Counted from the stretch's first letter, positions 37,619-46,675 are shown. The stretch: DNA of 64,000 nt from Mycobacterium sp. OAS707 (GCF_014873705.1 NZ_JADBDS010000003.1:868001-932000); one strand, 5' to 3'. The notes: a model not told the origin generated them from the sequence alone. Made by a program: numbers and translations.

Positions 37619-40222
37619 CTATTTACTCGGCCGCTTCAACAACCCGGCGAGTTCCTCGCGACTGGCCGTGCCTGTCCGGGCCATCGCCCGGTAGATGTGG
37701 CCCTCGACGGTGCGCACGGACAGACACAACCGGTCGGCGACTTCGCGGTTGGTCAGGCCCTCTGCGATCAGTGCGACGATCTCACGTTCGCGCGACGACA
37801 GCGGCACGGGTTCAACTGCCTCACGCAGCGCGGGTGTCGTTGCACCGCCGCATGATTCGGCCAGCCCCGCCGCCCTGGCTGCATGTGTGTACGCCGAGCC
37901 CCGCAGATCCTGGCCGCGGCATATCAACGCGGCGTGCGCAGCCGCATCTGCCGCCGCGATGAGGTCGCCGATCTCCTCGAAACCCTTGGATACGTCGGCG
38001 AGTTCGGCTCCATCGCCCCTGTGCAACGCGCCGGCAAATCGGGCCACCAGTGGGGCGCGTGGCCCTTCGACAATCTCGGCCAAGGCTTGCAGGCGGGACT
38101 CCGCGGACGCGTGGCCGAACTGCGTCGCCGCCTGCAGACAGACCACTTCGGCCGCCAGCTGCCCATTGGCTGCAGCGGTATCAGCCGCCGCGAGCGCATG
38201 CGAAATCGCCTGGCTGACAATGCCTTGGGCCGCCGCGACCCACGCCTGCGCCAGCCCCAGCTCGAAGTCAGTGCAGCCATGACTGGGATGGCGATGCTTC
38301 TCGGCGCTGGCAAGTGCCGCCGCCGCGTCATCGGCTGATCCACGCATGGCCAGCGCGATCGCGTGCGGTAACTGGTATCGATACCCCCAGCCGTTGCTCT
38401 CAGCGATCAACAAATCGATCGGCTGCAACATCGCACATGCGGCCTCCAACTGACCGGCTCCCAGGGCGGCACGGCCTGCGACGGCGAGGCTGAGCACCTG
38501 AAGGACACCCGGCAGATCAGCCCACCGCCTGCGTAAGCCCTCGGCGGCGAGCACCGCATCACGCACGCGACCCGACTGCACCAGCAGGCCGACATGACTG
38601 GTGGTGATGACGAATCGAATGTTCTCAGCATCGAAGGAGCCATCCACGATGGCGTAACCCTCCTCGGCCGCTGCAACGCCGTCTGTCGTGCGGCCGACGT
38701 CTCCCAGTGCCAGGGCAATCTGCGACGCGGCCTGCGCGCCGACAACGGCGGGTAGGTCCGTCAGGACCAGATCCTGCGACGCCGCCAACGAAAGTTGTGG
38801 CTTGCCCAGCATGGCCCAATACACGGAGTGGAAGGCGTCGAGGCAGCCGTCTGCGCCGGTGCGTGAAAATACCTCGTCGACAACGGCTTTCGCACGACCC
38901 GGATCAGCCAGCGTGTAGATCAAGTTCATGCCGCGAACGAAGGCCAGCCGGGCATGATCGGCACCGGTGAAGCCCTCGGTTGGGACGGAGGCCAGTACTG
39001 CTTCGGCGTCCTCGCCACGGCTGAGCCCCGAAAGGTTGCATCCGCGAATGATGTACGCCTCCGCGCCGCCGCCCGCTCGGATGGCCGCGTCGGCAAGCCG
39101 ATCGGCGAGCGGAAGATCGGCCAGCCACACGGCGCCGTGGGCGGCATTGACAAGCAGCTCGGGGTCCGGCTCCAGATCGGAGTCGATGCTCAACGTCGCG
39201 CGCCGCACGATCGTCCGCATGTCGTCGGCGTCGCTGCCGTTGGCGAGTTCAGCGGCTACACACCCACGCAGTCGGCGTAGGCGGGTCGATGGCGCTCGGT
39301 TGCGGCGAACCTCGCCGTAAAGCGGATGTGCCAACCGTGCTTCGACCCTTCCGTCGGCGCTGTCGAGCTTGATCAGGCCGCGCATGTCAGCCTCTTCCAC
39401 CGCAGCGGCGTCGGTGATTCTGCACAGCGAAGCCAGCTCGATGGGTTCGCCCACCGCCAGCGCGTCGATCACCTCGCCGACCGCTGCCGACAGTGCACCT
39501 GTGCGCGCTTCGATCATCTCGACCAGGCTCGACGTCACGACCGGCTTACCCGTCCACGTCCAGAAGCCATGCCGCTCGGCGAGCCGCCCGTCGGCCACTT
39601 CTTGTTCAACGATGTTGCGCAGATACAAGACATTTCCTCGGGTGAGGTTCCACAAGCGACGCGTCGCATCCGCGTCAACGGGACCGCCCAGCGCCGCCGC
39701 GATGAGTGTCGCGGTTTCGTCGCGGGAAATCGGTTGAAGGTCGATGCGTTCGAACTGCTCGCGCGTCCACATCTCCTGCAGCCCCATCGGAATCGGCTCA
39801 CCCTCGCGGGCCGTCACCACCACCTTGGCGACTCCGCGCTGCACGATCTGCTGCAGCACGAAGGTGGAGAGGTCGTCGAGCAGGTGCACGTCGTCGACGG
39901 CGACGACCACGCAGGCGTTCTGGCGTCTGGCGGTCAGCGCTTCGATCACACCACGCACCAGCTGCAGCATGTCGCCGGAAGCCGAGCCGACGAAAGACGC
40001 GAACGCGCCAAGCGGAAGGGCACGGGCAGCAGTGGTGGCGACGGCCCAGTGGACCTCGCAGCCACGCGACTCGGCGGCCGAAAGCGCCTCCCTGGCGATC
40101 CGGCTCTTGCCGACGCCTGCGGCTCCCGATAGGAGTATCCCGGCGGTGTCTTTGTGTGCGATCGCCGCCGAGACCAGCTGCATCTCCTCCGAGCGGCCCG
40201 TCAGGGGCCACGTCAAGCGCAC
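37619..40222 (-). CDS. LuxR-family LAL (large ATP-binding) regulator
   Basis: 867 aa from the GTG at 40222. The frame is open to an ATG at 40309, but that codon overlaps the divergent P450 start and the extra 29 residues have no family character. The N-terminal AAA/STAND ATPase begins LTGRSEEMQLV, with P-loop GAAGVGKS and Walker B VVVAVDDVHLLDD. A long helical TPR-like region follows, and the C terminus is a LuxR HTH (LSSREREIVALIAEGLTNRE, TVEGHIYRAMARTG). LAL proteins activate catabolic or secondary-metabolism genes in response to ligand and ATP. It is divergent from a P450, an obvious candidate target. Confidence 0.9.
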   Translation of the reverse strand: MRLTWPLTGRSEEMQLVSAAIAHKDTAGILLSGAAGVGKSRIAREALSAAESRGCEVHWAVATTAARALPLGAFASFVGSASGDMLQLVRGVIEALTARRQNACVVVAVDDVHLLDDLSTFVLQQIVQRGVAKVVVTAREGEPIPMGLQEMWTREQFERIDLQPISRDETATLIAAALGGPVDADATRRLWNLTRGNVLYLRNIVEQEVADGRLAERHGFWTWTGKPVVTSSLVEMIEARTGALSAAVGEVIDALAVGEPIELASLCRITDAAAVEEADMRGLIKLDSADGRVEARLAHPLYGEVRRNRAPSTRLRRLRGCVAAELANGSDADDMRTIVRRATLSIDSDLEPDPELLVNAAHGAVWLADLPLADRLADAAIRAGGGAEAYIIRGCNLSGLSRGEDAEAVLASVPTEGFTGADHARLAFVRGMNLIYTLADPGRAKAVVDEVFSRTGADGCLDAFHSVYWAMLGKPQLSLAASQDLVLTDLPAVVGAQAASQIALALGDVGRTTDGVAAAEEGYAIVDGSFDAENIRFVITTSHVGLLVQSGRVRDAVLAAEGLRRRWADLPGVLQVLSLAVAGRAALGAGQLEAACAMLQPIDLLIAESNGWGYRYQLPHAIALAMRGSADDAAAALASAEKHRHPSHGCTDFELGLAQAWVAAAQGIVSQAISHALAAADTAAANGQLAAEVVCLQAATQFGHASAESRLQALAEIVEGPRAPLVARFAGALHRGDGAELADVSKGFEEIGDLIAAADAAAHAALICRGQDLRGSAYTHAARAAGLAESCGGATTPALREAVEPVPLSSREREIVALIAEGLTNREVADRLCLSVRTVEGHIYRAMARTGTASREELAGLLKRPSK

Positions 40223-40270
40223 CCGAATAGCGTAAGAGGATGCCGACGCGTGGTCGTCGCTTTCCGTCCA

Positions 40271-40298
40271 TTGACTGGATGCCTCGCCCGCATACCAT
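40271..40298 (+). promoter_or_regulatory. Promoter of the second P450 gene
   Basis: TTGACT (40271-40276) and TACCAT (40293-40298) are separated by 16 bp, a sigma-70-like pair. The -10 ends 9 bp before the ATG at 40308, predicting a leader of at most a few nucleotides. Confidence 0.45.
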
Positions 40299-40307
40299 CC
40301 CCGCGCC

Positions 40308-41636
40308 ATGACAACGATTGAGCGCGACGCGTCGATGACCGCTGTGAAGTTGCCGCCGGGTCCGCGCCTGCCGCGGACTGTGCAGGGGGCGTTGGCGTCG
40401 ACAAACCGCAGGATCGCGCTGCAGATGCTGCGGCGCGTCTACGGCTCGGCCTTCACCATCGACCTGCCCATCTTCGGTCGGCTGGTTGTCCTCAGCGATC
40501 CCAACGACATTCGGCAGCTTTTCAAGGCCGCGCCGCACCTCGTCGACACCACCGATGCGAACCTCGGCCGGGTGATGGGACCGAACTCGATGTTCGCGAT
40601 GATGGGTGATCGGCACCGCGCTCGCCGCAAGTTATTGACACCGTCGTTCAATGGCAGGCGGTTGGCCGCTTACGAGTCGATCATCGAACGCGAAGCGGCC
40701 CAGGAATTCTCGACATGGCCCGAGAATGAGGCCTTCGCGGCGCTGCCGTCGATGATGCGCATCACGCTGAACGTGATCCTGCGTGCCGTCTTCGGCGCCG
40801 AGGGACAGGAGCTGGAACGGCTGCGGGAGATCCTGCCCGCGGGGATCAAGCTCGGCTCAAGGCTCGCGATGATCCCTGTACCGCAATGGGATTGGGGCGC
40901 GTGGAGTCCGTGGGGTCGGTTCTTGCGATACCGCCGCGAATACGACGCAATCGTCAACCGACTGATCGGCAACACGCTGGCCGACCCAGGTCTGGCCGAT
41001 CGTGACGATGTGCTGGCGTTGATGCTGCGGAGTCGCTACGACGACGGGTCGCCGATGAGTCGCGACGAGATCGCCGACGAGTTGATCACCCTGCTCGCCG
41101 CCGGTCACGAGACGACGGCCACCGCGCTTGCCTGGGCCCTCGAGCGGTTGCAGCGACACCCGGCGCTGCTCGAGCGTCTCGTCGTCGACCTCGATGCCGG
41201 CTCCGAGGAACTGTTGACCGCGACCCTCTTTGAGGTGCTGCGGATCCGCCCCGTCATCGATACGACCTTCCGCCAGGTGAAGGCCCCGACCCTGCAGATC
41301 GGTCCGTGGTCCATCCCGCAAGGGCACACGATCGTCGCCAGCATCGGGCTGCTGCATGCCGACGAGTCGGTCTTCCATGACGCCGCCCGCTTCGATCCCG
41401 GTCGCTTCACGGCTCAACGCCCCGATCCGGCGCAGTGGATCCCGTATGGCGGCGGCGTCCGTCGTTGCATCGGCGCGGCATTCGCGACGATGGAGATGCG
41501 CATCGTCTTGCGAACCTTGCTGCGCGACTATGCGATTCAAGCCTCGAGCGCCCGCGACGAAAGATGGCAGACACGCGGCGTCGCGCTGGCCCCGGCGCGT
41601 GGCGCCCTGGTCCGTGTCCGCCGCCGGGACGGCTAG
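40308..41636 (+). CDS. Cytochrome P450, related to the CYP138-like gene
   Basis: 442 aa. The heme loop YGGGVRRCIGAAFA gives the axial Cys387, the I-helix is AAGHETTATA and the K-helix EVLRIRP provides ExxR. It shares the block order and length of the P450 at 34303-35640 (PNLSRIFGPGSVFALDGKEH there, ANLGRVMGPNSMFAMMGDRH here), so the two are paralogues, probably within the CYP136/CYP138 clan. Substrate unknown. Divergent from the LAL regulator; it ends 1 bp inside the convergent toroid gene. Confidence 0.9.
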   Translation: MTTIERDASMTAVKLPPGPRLPRTVQGALASTNRRIALQMLRRVYGSAFTIDLPIFGRLVVLSDPNDIRQLFKAAPHLVDTTDANLGRVMGPNSMFAMMGDRHRARRKLLTPSFNGRRLAAYESIIEREAAQEFSTWPENEAFAALPSMMRITLNVILRAVFGAEGQELERLREILPAGIKLGSRLAMIPVPQWDWGAWSPWGRFLRYRREYDAIVNRLIGNTLADPGLADRDDVLALMLRSRYDDGSPMSRDEIADELITLLAAGHETTATALAWALERLQRHPALLERLVVDLDAGSEELLTATLFEVLRIRPVIDTTFRQVKAPTLQIGPWSIPQGHTIVASIGLLHADESVFHDAARFDPGRFTAQRPDPAQWIPYGGGVRRCIGAAFATMEMRIVLRTLLRDYAIQASSARDERWQTRGVALAPARGALVRVRRRDG

Positions 41637-42703
41637 CGCTCGCTGGCGGCGCAGGCGCAGTCGTACTCGCCTTCGAGGCCGCGCGGCAGGTCGGTGCCGC
41701 GGAAGATGCCGTTGGCAGCAGTGGTCCTCGACAGCGCGTCGGCAGCGAGAATCATCGCCGCACCGGTCCACGTCGTGCGCTCGACCGGCCACCGCTTGCC
41801 GTCGGCGTACACCAGGCCGGTCCAGTAGGAGCCGTCCTCTTCGCGGAGGTGGTGCATCGCCGCGAACTGCTGGTGCGCACGGGCCGAATCGCCGATGGCG
41901 TCCAATGCCATCACCAGTTCGCAGGTTTCGGCTCCGGTGACCCACGGCCGGTCGTCGACGCACCGGATGCCAAGGCCCGGTACCACGAAGTCGTCCCATC
42001 GTTCGTCGATGCGTTCGCGCGCCGCCGGCCCGCGTAAGGCGCCGCCGAGCACCGGGTAGTACCACTCCATCGACCAACGGTCCTTGATCACAAACGCCTC
42101 GGGGTGGTGGGCGATCGCGTGACCCAACTGACCGACAGCGACTTCCCATTCCGGTTGTGGATCACCGAAGTAGTCCGCCAGGGCAAGCGCGCATCTGATG
42201 CTGTGGTAGATGCTGGCACAGCCCGTTAGCAGCGCCTCCGGCTCAGGGCCGGAAGAGCTTCTGGCCCAAGCGATTTCACCGCCACTGGCCTGCAGGTCGA
42301 CGACGAAGTCGATGGCCTTGGCGACCACCGGCCACATCGTCTCGGCGAACTGGCGGTCGCGAGTGATCAGCACGTGATGCCAGACGCCAGTTGCGATATA
42401 GGCGCAGAAGTTGCTGTCGCTGTTGGCGTCTTCGATCGCGCCGTTGCGCAATTGGATGGGCCAGGAGCCGTCCGGTCGCTGGGCATTGCGGCACCACTCG
42501 AACGCGGCCCGAGCCGGCTCCAAAAGCCCTGCGACGGTGAGGGCCATCGCATTCTCCACGTGGTCCCACGGATCGGTGTGCCCGCCGTCGAACCAGGGGA
42601 TCGCGCCAGAGGATTCCTGAGTTGCGGCGATCGACTGCGCGGTCTGACGACACTGCGCCGGCGTCAGCACGCCGGGAACGCCGGGAAGCTCAGGAGACAG
42701 CAA
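41633..42703 (-). CDS. Alpha/alpha-toroid protein (prenyltransferase/glycosidase-like)
   Basis: 356 aa from a TTG at 42703 that overlaps the methyltransferase stop; a GTG at 42670 is the alternative. Repeated helical units with aromatic/Asp motifs (IPWFDGGHTDPWDHVENAMA, QRPDGSWPIQL, EDGSYWTGLVY) suggest an alpha/alpha toroid, as in prenyltransferase/squalene cyclase repeats or glucoamylase-like enzymes. The DPWDHVE and DGSYWTG segments recall a sugar-hydrolase groove. It ends in EYDCACAASER. Last gene of the glycosyltransferase-methyltransferase operon, so a role in making or trimming a glycosylated product is inferred. Confidence 0.7.
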   Translation of the reverse strand: MLSPELPGVPGVLTPAQCRQTAQSIAATQESSGAIPWFDGGHTDPWDHVENAMALTVAGLLEPARAAFEWCRNAQRPDGSWPIQLRNGAIEDANSDSNFCAYIATGVWHHVLITRDRQFAETMWPVVAKAIDFVVDLQASGGEIAWARSSSGPEPEALLTGCASIYHSIRCALALADYFGDPQPEWEVAVGQLGHAIAHHPEAFVIKDRWSMEWYYPVLGGALRGPAARERIDERWDDFVVPGLGIRCVDDRPWVTGAETCELVMALDAIGDSARAHQQFAAMHHLREEDGSYWTGLVYADGKRWPVERTTWTGAAMILAADALSRTTAANGIFRGTDLPRGLEGEYDCACAASER

Positions 42704-43421
42704 CAGTCTTTACCGGCTTCCTGAAGTACAGCGCCACGCTCTTGCCGATCAGCGGATTCAGCAGCGACTCCGCGGTGCGGGTGAGCCAGGGCTGCTCCAT
42801 CATGTCCCAGACCAGCAGTTTGTGGTACGCCGCCACGGCGGGGTGATCGTTGTTCGAGGTTCCCACAGCACATTTCAGCCACCAGAACGGCGCATGCAGC
42901 GCGTGCGCGTGATGCGTGTGCGTCAACCGCAGGCCGTGCGCCAGTACCTTGTCGCGCAGCGCGTCGGCCCGGTAGATCCGGATGTGGCCGCCTTCGTTGG
43001 CGTGGTATTCGTCCGAAAGCACCCAGCACACCTTCTCCGGCAGCCACCGCGGCACCGTGATGCCCAGCGAGCCGCCGGGTTTCAGCACCCGAACGAGTTC
43101 GCTGATGGCCCTGTCGTCCTCGGGGACGTGCTCGAGGATCTCCGATGCGATGACGCAGTCGAAAGTGCCGTCGGCATAAGGCAAGTCGAGCGCGTCGCCC
43201 TTGACAGCTTCGGCCCGCGCCGAGGACGGCGCCTCGCCCTGGTCCTTCATCGCCTGCAGTATCTCGTCGACGTCGTTGAGGTCGGCCGCGCTCTGGTCGA
43301 ACGCGATCACGTCGGCGCCGCGCCGGTAGGCCTCGAATGAGTGTCTGCCCGCGCCGCACCCCACATCGATCACCTTCGTGCCGGCACCGACGCCCAGCCG
43401 GTCGAAGTCGACAGTCAGCAT
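42690..43421 (-). CDS. Class I SAM-dependent methyltransferase (Methyltransf_11)
   Basis: 243 aa. SAM motif I is VIDVGCGAGRHSFEAYRRGA, then VIAFDQSAADLNDV, DLPYADGTFDCVIASEILEH and VLKPGGSLGITVPRW, a textbook Methyltransf_11/UbiE-like enzyme. The ATG overlaps the glycosyltransferase stop by 7 bp and its own end overlaps the toroid start, so all three are one coupled operon. It probably methylates a sugar or lipid intermediate made with the neighbouring glycosyltransferase; the acceptor is not known. Confidence 0.9.
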   Translation of the reverse strand: MLTVDFDRLGVGAGTKVIDVGCGAGRHSFEAYRRGADVIAFDQSAADLNDVDEILQAMKDQGEAPSSARAEAVKGDALDLPYADGTFDCVIASEILEHVPEDDRAISELVRVLKPGGSLGITVPRWLPEKVCWVLSDEYHANEGGHIRIYRADALRDKVLAHGLRLTHTHHAHALHAPFWWLKCAVGTSNNDHPAVAAYHKLLVWDMMEQPWLTRTAESLLNPLIGKSVALYFRKPVKTVAVS

Positions 43422-44641
43422 TTAGCCATTGCTTTCTCGTAGACCGCGACGGTCTGCGCCGCAACCGATTCCCAACTGAACACCTCGACTGCGCGGCGAC
43501 GCCCTGCGGCCCCCAAGCGCGCCAGCTCCTGCGGCGAGTCCAACAGCTGCCCTAGGACACTGGTCAGCTCGTCGACGTCGGCGGGCCGCACCAGTCGGGC
43601 GCACTCGCCGTCGGCACCGACCACCTCGGGCAACGCCCCTGCACGGCTGGCCACGATCGGGGTGCCGCTGGCCATCGCCTCAACGGCAGGCAGCGAGAAG
43701 CCTTCGTACAGCGAAGGGATGCAAGCGATTTCGGCCGATGCGAGCAGATCTGCCAGCTCAGTGTCGCTCAGCCCGCTGGAGATGTGGACGATGTCCGAGA
43801 CGCCCAGTTCGGCGATCAGCTTCTCGGTCGGCCCGTTGGGTTCGAGCTTGGCCACCAGCTGTAGCTCGAGATCGCGTTCGACGCGCAGCCGCGCCACCGC
43901 GTGCAGCAGGTGACTGACGCCCTTGAGCGGTACGTCGGCGCTGGCGATCGCGATGATCCGGTTGCGCACCCGCTTTTCAGCGGGCTGGAACAACGCGGTG
44001 TCGACACCGAGGGGCACCACGTGCAGCTGGCTCGGTGTGACCTCGAAGTCTTCGGCGATGTCGGCTGCCGACGTCGAGGACACCGTCAGCAGCTCGGGAA
44101 TCTGGCGGGCCACCTTCTTCTGCATCTCGGCAAACCCGTACCAACGACGGACCAACGGTTTCCGCCACCACTGCGCGGCCGCCACGTCCAGGACACGATC
44201 GCGCGTGATCGGATGGTGCACCGTCGCCACCACCGGCAGGCCCAGTTCGGCGAGGTCCAGCAGCCCGGTGCCCAGGCTCTGGTTGTCGTGCACGACGTCG
44301 AAGTCGCCGAGTCGCCGGCTCAGCAGCCGGGCGGCACGCATCGTGAAGGTGCGCGGCTCGGGGAAACCGGCTGTCCACGTCGTCAGCAGCTCGAGCATGT
44401 CGATGCGGTCGCGGATCTCGCTCGGCCGCGGAATGCGGAACGGATCGGGCTCCCGGTACAGGTCGAGGCTGGGCACCTTCGTCAGGCGCACGCGCGGGTC
44501 GAGCACCTCGGGATAGGGCTGGCCGGAAAACACCTCGACGTCATGACCGAGTTCGACGAGGCCGCGCGAGAGGTGCCGGACGTAGACCCCCTGCCCGCCG
44601 CAATGAGTTTTGCTCCGGTAGGACAACAACGCGATGCGCAT
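43415..44641 (-). CDS. GT4-family glycosyltransferase
   Basis: 408 aa. The N-terminal GT-B half has GGQGVYVRHLSRGLVELGHD, and the C-terminal half has VVPLGVDTALFQP, IASADVPLKGVSHLLHAVAR and the donor-site motif EGFSLPAVE (E-x7-E), all typical of retaining GT4 enzymes using nucleotide sugars. The acceptor may be a lipid or glycan. First gene of the GT-methyltransferase-toroid operon. Its promoter (TTGCGT-17-TATAGT) is overlapped by an 18-bp palindrome of the GGACA-N2-TGTCC type. Confidence 0.91.
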   Translation of the reverse strand: MRIALLSYRSKTHCGGQGVYVRHLSRGLVELGHDVEVFSGQPYPEVLDPRVRLTKVPSLDLYREPDPFRIPRPSEIRDRIDMLELLTTWTAGFPEPRTFTMRAARLLSRRLGDFDVVHDNQSLGTGLLDLAELGLPVVATVHHPITRDRVLDVAAAQWWRKPLVRRWYGFAEMQKKVARQIPELLTVSSTSAADIAEDFEVTPSQLHVVPLGVDTALFQPAEKRVRNRIIAIASADVPLKGVSHLLHAVARLRVERDLELQLVAKLEPNGPTEKLIAELGVSDIVHISSGLSDTELADLLASAEIACIPSLYEGFSLPAVEAMASGTPIVASRAGALPEVVGADGECARLVRPADVDELTSVLGQLLDSPQELARLGAAGRRRAVEVFSWESVAAQTVAVYEKAMAKC

Positions 44642-44705
44642 GGTCAGCGCAAAGATCGAGGGCCGGTGAGCTGGGCAAATGCTGTCACGCAGTAACTCCG
44701 AACCC

Positions 44706-44751
44706 TCTGGACATGTGTCCAGACTATAGTTTGACGTGCTAGCGGACGCAA
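44706..44751 (-). promoter_or_regulatory. Promoter and TetR-type operator of the glycosyltransferase operon
   Basis: On the minus strand TTGCGT (44751-44746), a 17-bp spacer and TATAGT (44728-44723) make a strong promoter, with transcription predicted to start near 44716. The palindrome TCTGGACATGTGTCCAGA (44706-44723) covers the -10 edge and the start site, a classic repressor position. Its core GGACA-TG-TGTCC matches the operator at the TetR/methyltransferase locus (36906-36919). Confidence 0.65.
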
Positions 44752-44844
44752 TGCGGCCACCTAGCCCTGACTATCACAGGCGGCGCGAAGCGCGCTGGTC
44801 GGCCCGTCGATTCCGGACCTGTCGTCCGGGGTACCCGGCCCCCT

Positions 44845-45234
44845 ATGAGCAGACACATCGAAGCTCGTTTCGAGATCGCCAGCTGGGACGAGACGCCGTT
44901 CGAGGACGGCGACGACGCAACGAAGCTGACCGAGGCGCTGGTGGCGAAGCGCTATGAGGGTGACATCCAGGGCACGTCCACGACGAAGTGGTTACTGGCC
45001 TACGCGCCCGACAAGAGCGCGTTGTTCGTCGGCGTCGAACACATCACCGGGACGATCGGCGGCAAGAAGGGTGGCGTGGTGCTGTTGCACGACGGTCAGT
45101 ACCGCGACGGCGTGGCGGCCGCGGAGCTGAGGGTCGCTGCGGGCACCCAGGGGCTGGCGAAGGTGGCAGGCACCGGAAAGTTCCGCGCCGATCCGGCGGG
45201 CACGATGACGCTGGACCTCGACGGCGCGTGGTAG
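44845..45234 (+). CDS. DUF3224 protein
   Basis: 129 aa. The sequence has the DUF3224 pattern: HIEARFEIASWDETPFED, YEGDIQGTSTTKWLLAY and GVEHITGTIGGKKGGVVLLH, followed by GTGKFRADPAGTMTLDLDG. The fold is a small beta-barrel resembling allene oxide cyclase, but no activity is known for bacterial members. It stands alone; 203 bp separate it from the divergent glycosyltransferase gene, and it ends 2 bp before the convergent PPOX gene. Confidence 0.82.
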   Translation: MSRHIEARFEIASWDETPFEDGDDATKLTEALVAKRYEGDIQGTSTTKWLLAYAPDKSALFVGVEHITGTIGGKKGGVVLLHDGQYRDGVAAAELRVAAGTQGLAKVAGTGKFRADPAGTMTLDLDGAW

Positions 45235-45236
45235 CG

Positions 45237-45692
45237 CTATTGCGGAGGGAAGCCGCCCGTCGCAACGGGACCCCAGCGTCGGGGAGTGACGCGGATCAGG
45301 CACTTGCCCTGATCGACCATCGCCTGCCGGTATTCGGCCCAGTCAGGGTGCTCGCCTGCGATGGAGCGGTAGTAGTCGACCAGCGGTTCGACGGCGTCGG
45401 GCAGTTCGATCACCTCGGCGTCGCCGTCGACCTGGACGTAGGCATCATTGAATTCATCGGACAACACCAACACACTGGCCTGCGGGGTGCGACGAACATT
45501 CGCCGACTTGGCCCGCTGGGGGTAGCTGGAAATCACGATGCGACCGGCGTCGTCGACCCCGCCGGACACCGGCGAGGTCTGCAGCGATCCGTCAGCGCGA
45601 AATGTGGTGAGCACCATGCGATGTCGCGGCCGGATGAAATCGAGCAGATCGGGCAACTCGACTGCGTCCGCAGTCGCGTACTTTCTGGCCAT
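45237..45692 (-). CDS. PPOX-class F420/FMN-binding protein
   Basis: 151 aa. RPRHRMVLTTFRADGSLQTS, VSGGVDDAGRIVISSYPQRAK and VRRTPQASVLVLSDEF fit the split-barrel pyridoxamine 5-phosphate oxidase-like superfamily, specifically the Rv1155-like group that uses F420 in actinobacteria. RITPRR-like ending (LIRVTPRRWGP) is usual for them. It may be a reductase of a conjugated substrate; the natural substrate is unknown. Divergent from a flavin-reductase-like gene with 23 bp between starts. Confidence 0.85.
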   Translation of the reverse strand: MARKYATADAVELPDLLDFIRPRHRMVLTTFRADGSLQTSPVSGGVDDAGRIVISSYPQRAKSANVRRTPQASVLVLSDEFNDAYVQVDGDAEVIELPDAVEPLVDYYRSIAGEHPDWAEYRQAMVDQGKCLIRVTPRRWGPVATGGFPPQ

Positions 45693-45715
45693 GCCACAAC
45701 CTTAGCGACGCGGCC

Positions 45716-46201
45716 ATGACGCAACCCTTCGAGAAGCTGGTCGCTCTGCTCGACTATCCGATGTTCGTCGTCACCACGCGCTCCGGTGACGAGTTGGCCG
45801 GTTGCCTTGTCGGGTTCACCAGCCAGACGAGCATCCACCCGCCGCGGTTCTTGACGGGACTGTCGAAACGCAACCGCACCTTTCGCGTCGCCGAGCACGC
45901 CAGCCACCTGGCGGTCCACCTCCTCGAGCGACAGCACGGCGAACTCGCCAGGCTGTTCGGCGGCGAAACCGGCGATCACACCGACAAGTTCGCGCGCTGC
46001 GCATGGCATCGCGGCCCGCACGACTTGCCGATCCTCGACGAAGCCGCCGGGTGGTTCGCAGGCGAAGTGCGCAACCGTTACGACCTCGGCGACCACGTCG
46101 GTTTCCTGCTCGAACCCGTAGCGGGCGACGCCCCCGAAGGGTTCGAGCAACTGGTCACGTTCTCTGATGTTCGCGACCTCGACCCGGGCCATGAGGCCTA
46201 G
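45716..46201 (+). CDS. Flavin reductase-like FMN-binding protein
   Basis: 161 aa. VVTTRSGDELAGCLVGFTSQ, TSIHPPRFLTGLSKRNRTFR and ASHLAVHLLERQHGELARLF match the flavin reductase (HpaC/FRP) split barrel that binds FMN and supplies reduced flavin or reduces a small substrate. No oxygenase partner lies next to it. The next gene begins 9 bp downstream on the same strand, so an operon with the SnoaL-like gene is probable. Confidence 0.83.
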   Translation: MTQPFEKLVALLDYPMFVVTTRSGDELAGCLVGFTSQTSIHPPRFLTGLSKRNRTFRVAEHASHLAVHLLERQHGELARLFGGETGDHTDKFARCAWHRGPHDLPILDEAAGWFAGEVRNRYDLGDHVGFLLEPVAGDAPEGFEQLVTFSDVRDLDPGHEA

Positions 46202-46210
46202 AATTCAGCG

Positions 46211-46675
46211 GTGACAAATCCTGCGGCACAGCCACTTTCGGCATTGGACCGGCACGCCATCGCCGAGACTGTGACCGGGGTGGGTTTCTATTGCGACGTC
46301 CGGCAATGGGATCGCGTGACGGAGCTACTTGCCGACGACGTGCGCACCGACTACACGAGCCTTTTCGGTGGCGAGGTGACCACAGCGGCCGGTGCGGCGC
46401 TGGTCGGGCAATGGCGCTCGACGCTTCAGGGTTTCGACGCCACCCAACATCTGATTACCAACGTGCAGGTCGACGGCGCCGGCGACGAGGCAACCACCCG
46501 GTCACACGTGCGGGCGACCCATCGGCTCGATGACCGATTCTGGACCGTCGGCGGTGTCTACACCCACCACCTCCGGCGTTGCGCAACGCGTTGGCGAGTC
46601 ACCTATATGCGGATCGATCGGCTCTATGAAGAAGGCGACCGGGCCGTGCTCCAAGAAGCCGCCGCGCGCGGGTAA
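46211..46675 (+). CDS. SnoaL-like (NTF2 fold) protein
   Basis: 154 aa from GTG. The pattern AIAETVTGVGFYCDVRQWDR, LLADDVRTDYTSLFGGE and HLITNVQVDGAGDEATTRSH is that of SnoaL_4 proteins (scytalone dehydratase-like fold). Such proteins catalyse aldol, dehydratase or isomerase steps on polyketides or steroids, or have no known activity. 9 bp after the flavin reductase-like gene. The specific function is unknown. Confidence 0.8.
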   Translation: MTNPAAQPLSALDRHAIAETVTGVGFYCDVRQWDRVTELLADDVRTDYTSLFGGEVTTAAGAALVGQWRSTLQGFDATQHLITNVQVDGAGDEATTRSHVRATHRLDDRFWTVGGVYTHHLRRCATRWRVTYMRIDRLYEEGDRAVLQEAAARG

